Assembly: GCA_900548675.1 (NCBI GenBank) | Contig: URLJ01000001.1 | Location: forward strand, 1-64,000 | DNA length: 64,000 nucleotides | Direction: 5' to 3' | From: an uncultured Mollicutes bacterium | GTDB taxonomy: Bacteria > Bacillota_I > Bacilli_A > ML615J-28 > CAG-313 | Shown here: one piece after another, positions 58,518-64,000 of the stretch | Numbering within the stretch: the stretch's first letter is position 1 | Layout of the letters: each line of letters begins with the position of its first letter | The notes under the pieces: generated by a model | The model's database searches: none | Told to the model about the DNA's origin: nothing | The model's input: only the letters and a program-made list of their open reading frames with translations | Position numbers and translations under genes: made by a program

Positions 58518-60152
58518 TTGGCAAGCTTAAGCGATAAAAATGCAATGATGCAGATTTTAGGTTGTTTAATGAAAAATCCGATGTTGCTTGTAGAAAGTAA
58601 ATATATTCTAACCAAAAATGATTTTGATTTACCATTAGCTAAAAATATCTTTTTAGCGGTTTCTAACTTATTTGCAAATTATAAAATGGATACAGTTTCT
58701 ATTGTTGATATTGACAATTATTTTCAACAAGTTGAAAGTCGTTATGAAAATTTTAAAAAACAAAATGGTTTACAATATTTAAATGATTGTATAGCAATTA
58801 GCAATTTAAATAGTTTTGATTATTATTATGACCGTTTGAAAAAATTAAGTGCTCTTCGCGCGCTTAAAGCAGATGGTTTTGATATTAAGAAAATTTATAA
58901 CGAAAATGAAATTGATTTGGTTAAAGAAAAAAAGCAACAAGAAAAATTAGACAATATGAGTTTGCAAGAAATTTTTGATAGTTTCTTAGAAAATTTAAAT
59001 GATTTACAATATGATTATATTTGCAAAGACGATAGTGAAGAAGGTTTAATTTCAGTTGGTACAGACGCATTGTTTGAAGAACTACAAAAAAATCCTGAAA
59101 TTGGAATTCCACTTCAAGGTAAAATTTATAACACAATTGTAAGAGGAGCCAGATTAAAAAAATATTATTTAATTAGTGGAGCATCTGGAACGGGAAAAAC
59201 TAGACAAATGGTTGGTCATGCATGTACAATTGCATTTCCAGAAAGATACGATATTAGAAGTAACAAATGGACTGTAACTGGACAAGGAGAAAAGATTTTA
59301 TTTTTTGCAACTGAAATGGAAAAAGAAGAAATACAAACTATGATTATGGCGCATTTGTCAGGAATAAATGAAGATAAAATTTTAAATAATTTTTATGAAA
59401 GTCCAGAAGAAAAACAGCGCGTTTATGAAGCAATTGAAGTAATGAAACATTATGAAGACAATTTTATTTTTGTTAGAGTAGGAGACCCATCAATTGGACA
59501 AATAAAAACTTTAATTAGAAAAGAAGTTTTAAAATATGGTATTCAATATGTATTTTATGATTATATTTTCAGTAGTCCTGGTTTATTAGGAGAATATAAA
59601 GATTTAAATTTAAGAGAAGATGTTATACTTATGATGACAAGTATTGCATTAAAAGATTTAGCAAATGAACTTAATATTTTTATGATGAGTGGTACTCAAC
59701 TAAATGATAAATGGAAAGATTGGAAAGGCATTCGCGACTATAATTTAATTCGTGGTTCTAAAGCCATTTGTGATAAAATAGATGTTGGTGGTATTAGTTT
59801 ACCAATTAATCAAGATGAAGAAGAAATTATAAAAACAATTGTAAATAGTAAAGGTTGTGGAATGCCAACTCAAGTGCAAGATATTTATAAAGTTCGTAGA
59901 GGAAAATATAATCGTATTAGAATTTGGAGTAGAGTAGATTTAGGAACTTGTAGAACAGAAGATTTATTTTTAACAGACCAAAATAACGTAGAAATTCCAA
60001 TTGTAATCAATGAAACGTTATTCAAAGATGAAATGGGAAGTATAATTAATCAGAAAAATTTAGTTTCTGATAGAAAGGAAGAAACTCAAGAAATTAAAGA
60101 ATTAAAAGAACGAACAGTTGAGAAAGAATTAACTTGGGCAGATTTGATTTAA
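58518..60152 (+). CDS. DnaB-like replicative helicase
   Basis: TTG start behind TAAGGAAGTGATACT; 544 residues. The N-terminal helical domain (NAMMQILGCLMKNPMLLVE) resembles DnaB-N. The RecA-like motor has Walker A ISGASGTGKTRQ, Walker B IQYVFYDYIF and the GTQLN sensor (MSGTQLNDKW). The usual DnaB arginine-finger region is less clear. It unwinds the fork and works with the primase encoded next. Confidence 0.9.
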   Translation: MASLSDKNAMMQILGCLMKNPMLLVESKYILTKNDFDLPLAKNIFLAVSNLFANYKMDTVSIVDIDNYFQQVESRYENFKKQNGLQYLNDCIAISNLNSFDYYYDRLKKLSALRALKADGFDIKKIYNENEIDLVKEKKQQEKLDNMSLQEIFDSFLENLNDLQYDYICKDDSEEGLISVGTDALFEELQKNPEIGIPLQGKIYNTIVRGARLKKYYLISGASGTGKTRQMVGHACTIAFPERYDIRSNKWTVTGQGEKILFFATEMEKEEIQTMIMAHLSGINEDKILNNFYESPEEKQRVYEAIEVMKHYEDNFIFVRVGDPSIGQIKTLIRKEVLKYGIQYVFYDYIFSSPGLLGEYKDLNLREDVILMMTSIALKDLANELNIFMMSGTQLNDKWKDWKGIRDYNLIRGSKAICDKIDVGGISLPINQDEEEIIKTIVNSKGCGMPTQVQDIYKVRRGKYNRIRIWSRVDLGTCRTEDLFLTDQNNVEIPIVINETLFKDEMGSIINQKNLVSDRKEETQEIKELKERTVEKELTWADLI

Positions 60153-60153
60153 T

Positions 60154-61239
60154 ATGAAAATAAATTTACAAGAATTAAGAGAAAATTTAACAGAAGAGCA
60201 TATAATATTAATTCTCAATAAACTTGGCGCGGAAAGGTATGATAACCGAGAAGATGTGATTATCTTTCCTACAATTTGTCATAATGCTAGAGAAACAGAA
60301 GCCTCAATGAAACTATATTATTATAAAGATAGTCATATGTTTCATTGTTATACAGAGTGTAATGAAAATTTTGATATTTTTGATTTAATAAAGAGAGTGC
60401 GCGAAGTTAATCATGAGGAATATAATTTTTATAATACTATATACTCAATTGCCGACTTAGTTCAGTACAACATTTTTGATGTCACCTCTAATGAAAACTA
60501 CATTAGTATTATAGACAAATTTAAAAAAGACAGCGATGAAATAAATTTAATTGAGTATGATAAAATTGTTTTAGATGTATTTCGTTGGAAGCCAGTTGCA
60601 GAATGGCTAGATGAAGGCATTAGCGAAACAGCGATGAAAAAATTTAATATTTTATATTATGATTATCGCCATAGAATTGTCATTCCTCATTATGATATTG
60701 ATGGAAGATTAGTTGGTATTAGAGGAAGAGCGCTAGACCCGATTGAGGCAGAATTATATGGAAAATATGCACCTTTAAAAGTAGAAAATGTTTTATATCG
60801 TCATCCGTTATCGTTTAATTTATATGGAATTTACGAAAATAAAAAAGATATAATACAATATAAAACAGCCATTATTTTTGAAGGAGAAAAATCAGTATTA
60901 AAATTTGGTGATTTGTATAATTATAATATAGCTGTAGCTAGCTGTGGAAGTAATTTAAATTTAAAACAAGTTGAATTATTAGTAAAAGAATTGGGAGTAG
61001 AAAATATTATAATTGCATACGACAAAGAATTTGATAGTTTTGCATCAGTTGAAGCAGAAAATTATTATGACAAATTAACAAAATTATGCCAAAAATATAT
61101 TAATTATTGTAATTTTTATTTCTTATTTGACTTTAATAAATTATTGGATTTAAAAGATAGTCCAATAGATAAAGGAAAAGAAGTTTTTGAGAAATTAATG
61201 AAAGGTAAGGTACAGGTGAGAGCAAATAATGATTTATAA
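60154..61239 (+). CDS. DnaG-type DNA primase
   Basis: 361 residues. The zinc-binding domain has CHNA...MFHCYTEC, then an RNA polymerase core with TOPRIM: AIIFEGEKSVLKFGDLYN (Glu) and IIIAYDKEFD (Asp-x-Glu type). It is much shorter than cellular DnaG and lacks the helicase-binding tail. It starts 1 base after the helicase stop. Confidence 0.88.
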   Translation: MKINLQELRENLTEEHIILILNKLGAERYDNREDVIIFPTICHNARETEASMKLYYYKDSHMFHCYTECNENFDIFDLIKRVREVNHEEYNFYNTIYSIADLVQYNIFDVTSNENYISIIDKFKKDSDEINLIEYDKIVLDVFRWKPVAEWLDEGISETAMKKFNILYYDYRHRIVIPHYDIDGRLVGIRGRALDPIEAELYGKYAPLKVENVLYRHPLSFNLYGIYENKKDIIQYKTAIIFEGEKSVLKFGDLYNYNIAVASCGSNLNLKQVELLVKELGVENIIIAYDKEFDSFASVEAENYYDKLTKLCQKYINYCNFYFLFDFNKLLDLKDSPIDKGKEVFEKLMKGKVQVRANNDL

Positions 61240-62944
61240 ACAAAAAAATAATATAGAAGCAACAGAACATTTTTTAGAAGATTTTTTAAAAGAAAGGAAT
61301 ATTAAAGATTTACAAACATTTTTACATCCAACTGCAAATGAATTGCATGATTTTATGTTATTAGATAATATAGTAACAGCTGCACATTGTTTATTAAATC
61401 ACATTGATAAAGAAAGCAAGATTTTTATTCAATTAGACAGCGATTGTGATGGTTTTACTTCAGCAGCAATTATTTATTTATATATTAAAAAATTAAAATC
61501 TTCAGTAGATATATGTTGGCGCGTTCACGATGGAAAACAACACGGTTTAATTGTAGATACTATTCCATCAGATGTTCAATTAGTAATCGCGCCAGATTCA
61601 AGTTCTAATGATTATGAACAACATAAAATATTAAAAGAGCGAGGAATAGATGTCATTGTACTTGACCACCACATGAGTGATGAAGGCTATAGTAAAAACG
61701 CAATAGTAGTCAATAATCAATTATCAGAAAATTATCCAAATAAAAGCCTATGCGGAGCAGGCGTCACTTATAAATTTTGTTGTTGCATAGACCATATTTT
61801 AGGAACTAACTATGCAAATGAATTTATAGATTTGGCTGCAGTTGGTATGATAGGCGATATGATGGAACTTTGTGATTTAGAAACGAGATATATTGTAAAC
61901 GAAGGTTTAACTCATATCACTAATTTTGGTATTCAATCAATGGTGGAAAGACAAGCATTTTCAATGGGAAATAAAATTACTCCAATTGGTATAGCATTTT
62001 ATATAGTACCATTAATAAATGCATTAATTAGAGTTGGGACAAATGAAGAAAAAAGAACTTTATTCAAAGCATTGGTAAATCCATTGCAATTATTACCAAG
62101 TACGAAAAGAGGTCATAAAGAAGGAGATACTGAAACAGCTTGCGCGCAAGCAGTAAGAGTTTGTACAAATGCTAAAAATAGACAAGATAGAAGTAAATTA
62201 AAAGCATATGAACAATTAGATATAAAAGTGCAAAAATTAGGATTGGACCAACATAAAATAATTATTGTTGAAGTAGAAGACGGAGAAGAGTTTGATAACA
62301 CTTTAACAGGATTAGTTGCTATGCAACTTGTAACTAAATATAAAAAGCCCGTTTGTGTAGTAAGAGAAAATTCAGACGGATATTTAAGAGGAAGTGCGCG
62401 TGGAGTAAGTCATGGACCAATTCCAGATTTAAGACAATTTTTTATGGATAGTGAATATTTTGAATATGCAGTAGGGCATCCTAACGCACACGGAGTATCA
62501 ATTTATAAAGATAAATTAAATTATTTCTTAAAATATGCAGATGAACAATTAAAAGATGTAGACTTCAATGAAAACGTTTATGAGGTAGACTTAGTTATAG
62601 ATGGAGAAAATCCAAATCTAAATAATATTATTTTAGATTTAGGTAATTTAAGTGAAATATGGGGACAAGGAATGGAAGAACCGTTAATTGCAATTGAAAA
62701 TTTACATTTAAATAGTAAAAATATTCAATTAATAGGTGGAGACAAAACTACCGTTAAGTTTGTAATTAATGGAGTAACTTACATTAAATTTAAAGACCAA
62801 AATCTAATAGATAAATTATTAGCAAATAACACAATGAATATTACTATTTTAGGAAGAGCTAATATAAATGAATGGATGGGTAATTGTACACCACAAATTA
62901 TTATAGAAAATTATGAAATAACTGATACAACATATGAATTTTAG
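61229..62944 (+). CDS. RecJ-like DHH-family single-strand exonuclease
   Basis: 571 residues. DHH motifs: IQLDSDCDGFTSAA, VIVLDHHMSDEG, CGAGVTYKF and DLAAVGMIGDMM. DHHA1-like part: GYLRGSARGVSHG, then YAVGHPNAHGVSI. It should degrade 5' single strands for recombination or repair. The start overlaps the primase gene by 11 bases. Confidence 0.88.
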   Translation: MIYKQKNNIEATEHFLEDFLKERNIKDLQTFLHPTANELHDFMLLDNIVTAAHCLLNHIDKESKIFIQLDSDCDGFTSAAIIYLYIKKLKSSVDICWRVHDGKQHGLIVDTIPSDVQLVIAPDSSSNDYEQHKILKERGIDVIVLDHHMSDEGYSKNAIVVNNQLSENYPNKSLCGAGVTYKFCCCIDHILGTNYANEFIDLAAVGMIGDMMELCDLETRYIVNEGLTHITNFGIQSMVERQAFSMGNKITPIGIAFYIVPLINALIRVGTNEEKRTLFKALVNPLQLLPSTKRGHKEGDTETACAQAVRVCTNAKNRQDRSKLKAYEQLDIKVQKLGLDQHKIIIVEVEDGEEFDNTLTGLVAMQLVTKYKKPVCVVRENSDGYLRGSARGVSHGPIPDLRQFFMDSEYFEYAVGHPNAHGVSIYKDKLNYFLKYADEQLKDVDFNENVYEVDLVIDGENPNLNNIILDLGNLSEIWGQGMEEPLIAIENLHLNSKNIQLIGGDKTTVKFVINGVTYIKFKDQNLIDKLLANNTMNITILGRANINEWMGNCTPQIIIENYEITDTTYEF

Positions 62945-62952
62945 GAGGTTTT

Positions 62953-63525
62953 ATGAAAAAAATTATAATAAGAATTTTAATTTTAACATTACTAATATCA
63001 GCAAGTATTTCTGCATTATATATACACAAACAACAATTGCAAACAGTTGAAACAGACACAAGAATTTTTTATGAAAATCAACTAGAAGAAAAGAATAATC
63101 AAATCAATACACTTGAAACAGAAAAAATTGCATTAAATCAACAAATTACTGATTTGAATAATACAATTACAGAGCTAAAAACTAAAAAAACAATTACTTC
63201 ACGCTCAACTTCAGAAACGCGCGAAGTAGCTACAACAGATAAATGGATTTGGGCAAATGTTAGCGCTTATTGCGCGTGTATGCAATGTTGTGGAAAAACA
63301 AATGGAATAACTGCATCTGGTACACAAGCAACAGCAAACAGAACAATTGCAGCATCTTCAGTATACCCCTTTGGAACAAAAATCGAAATTGAAGGAATGG
63401 GGATATATACAGTTGAAGATAGAGGTGGAGCAATTACTGGCAATAAAATAGATATATACTTTGATAGCCATCAAGAAGCGCTACAATTTGGTAGACGTAA
63501 TTTACAAATAAAAGTAGTTGAATAA
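62953..63525 (+). CDS. 3D-domain cell-wall protein
   Basis: 190 residues: N-terminal TM or signal (IIIRILILTLLISASISAL), a coiled coil (EEKNNQINTLETEKIALNQQ), then a 3D domain: VSAYCACMQCCGKTNGIT, TIAASSVYPFGTKI, YTVEDRGGAITGNKIDIYF. The three Asp-type residues give the domain its name. Such domains act on peptidoglycan like MltA/RpfB-type enzymes. Its place next to replication genes is unusual. Confidence 0.85.
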   Translation: MKKIIIRILILTLLISASISALYIHKQQLQTVETDTRIFYENQLEEKNNQINTLETEKIALNQQITDLNNTITELKTKKTITSRSTSETREVATTDKWIWANVSAYCACMQCCGKTNGITASGTQATANRTIAASSVYPFGTKIEIEGMGIYTVEDRGGAITGNKIDIYFDSHQEALQFGRRNLQIKVVE

Positions 63526-63578
63526 AAATAAAAATTATGGTATAATTATATTATAATTAAAGAAAAGGAGGATTTTAA

Positions 63579-64000
63579 GTGAGTTATAGTTCATTACATG
63601 TGCATAGTGATTATAGTAATATTCGTATGTTAGACTCAATTAATCAATTACCTTTGTTATTCGACAGAGCTAAAGAATTAGGATTAACAGGAATGGCAAT
63701 TACAGACCACGAAAGTTTGTCTGGACATATAAAAGCAATGCAATTATTGTCTTCTTTGCGTGAAAAAGCCAAGACGGAGGAAGATAAAAAATATTGGAAT
63801 GATTTTAAATTAGTTTTAGGAAATGAAATTTATTTAACAAGAAATGATTTAACTAAAGATAATTATATTAAAGGACAAGATAAATATTTCCACTTTATTT
63901 TATTGGCAAAAGATGCAGAAGGACATAAACAATTAAGAGAATTAAGCTCTCGCGCATGGTCTCATTCTTTTAGACAATTTATTGAAAGAGTGCCAACTTA
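63579..64000 (+). CDS. DNA polymerase III alpha (DnaE-type), N-terminal part
   Basis: GTG start behind AAAAGGAGGATTTTAA; cut by the window edge after 140 codons. The PHP domain reads SLHVHSDYSN, then GLTGMAITDHESLSGH and LGNEIYL, the metal-binding start of bacterial C-family polymerases. It completes the phage replisome. Promoter TTGAAT-17 bp-TATAAT lies at about 63521-63549. Confidence 0.9.
   Translation, partial: MSYSSLHVHSDYSNIRMLDSINQLPLLFDRAKELGLTGMAITDHESLSGHIKAMQLLSSLREKAKTEEDKKYWNDFKLVLGNEIYLTRNDLTKDNYIKGQDKYFHFILLAKDAEGHKQLRELSSRAWSHSFRQFIERVPT

Overview
This window looks like part of a large, strongly AT-rich, tailed double-stranded DNA phage of a Firmicutes (Bacillota) host. The supporting signs are near-perfect AGGAGG ribosome sites, housekeeping-type TTGACT/TATAAT promoters, compact overlapping gene strings and a phage-encoded replisome: a type II topoisomerase pair, an SSB-like protein, a Sak4-like ATPase, DnaB-like helicase, primase, RecJ-like nuclease and the start of a DnaE-type polymerase. 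It also carries many tRNAs, a tmRNA and several freestanding HNH nucleases. Few virion genes are visible, so this is probably the replication and accessory part of a much larger genome.

Layout. (1) 1-11.2 kb, plus strand: a few small genes, then about 6 kb almost free of protein genes in which promoter after promoter of one type (18-bp spacer, conserved upstream box) starts a structured non-coding RNA, from about 170 nt to about 1.5 kb. Mixed in are two tRNAs, a small wHTH gene followed by iteron-like repeats, and an initiator tRNA-fMet gene split by a group I intron that carries an HNH gene. (2) 11.3-39.5 kb, minus strand: many small operons with 17-bp-spacer promoters. They hold metallophosphoesterases, a kinase-like protein, an RNA ligase, glycosyltransferases, a UV-damage glycosylase, a Ro60/TROVE- or DUF2828-like vWA protein, a Dda-like helicase, serine hydroxymethyltransferase, about 16 tRNAs in structured spacers, and a tmRNA with readable tag ANEVLMAA. 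(3) 39.5-64 kb, plus strand, divergent from block 2: an M23 peptidase and two BspA-type leucine-rich-repeat proteins, RNase H, RNA-repair enzymes, a DNA ligase, then the replication genes.

How the parts fit. An RNA-centred theme runs through the window. Beside the tRNAs, tmRNA and large RNAs are an Rnl5-like RNA ligase, a RlaP-type nucleotidyltransferase, a SAK-type HAD phosphatase, a cyclic-phosphate receiver (cREC) domain, a polynucleotide-kinase-HD protein and a Ro60-like protein. The Ro60-like gene has a leader of about 580 nt made of four consecutive stem-closed modules that share the motif A-N-M-CAGCAA. A fifth module follows the tmRNA. I consider this leader array plus the Ro60-like protein, and the left-arm array of large RNAs, the best candidates for an undescribed system.

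Other unusual points are two RNA-repair genes broken at the same kind of site (an extra C giving CGG-C just before a required glycine codon), a class II (long variable arm) tRNA with a threonine anticodon, and a block of about 600 bp of near-triplet TAN/TTA low-complexity DNA at the junction of the two transcription directions. All family names rest on reading motifs by eye; no database search was run.
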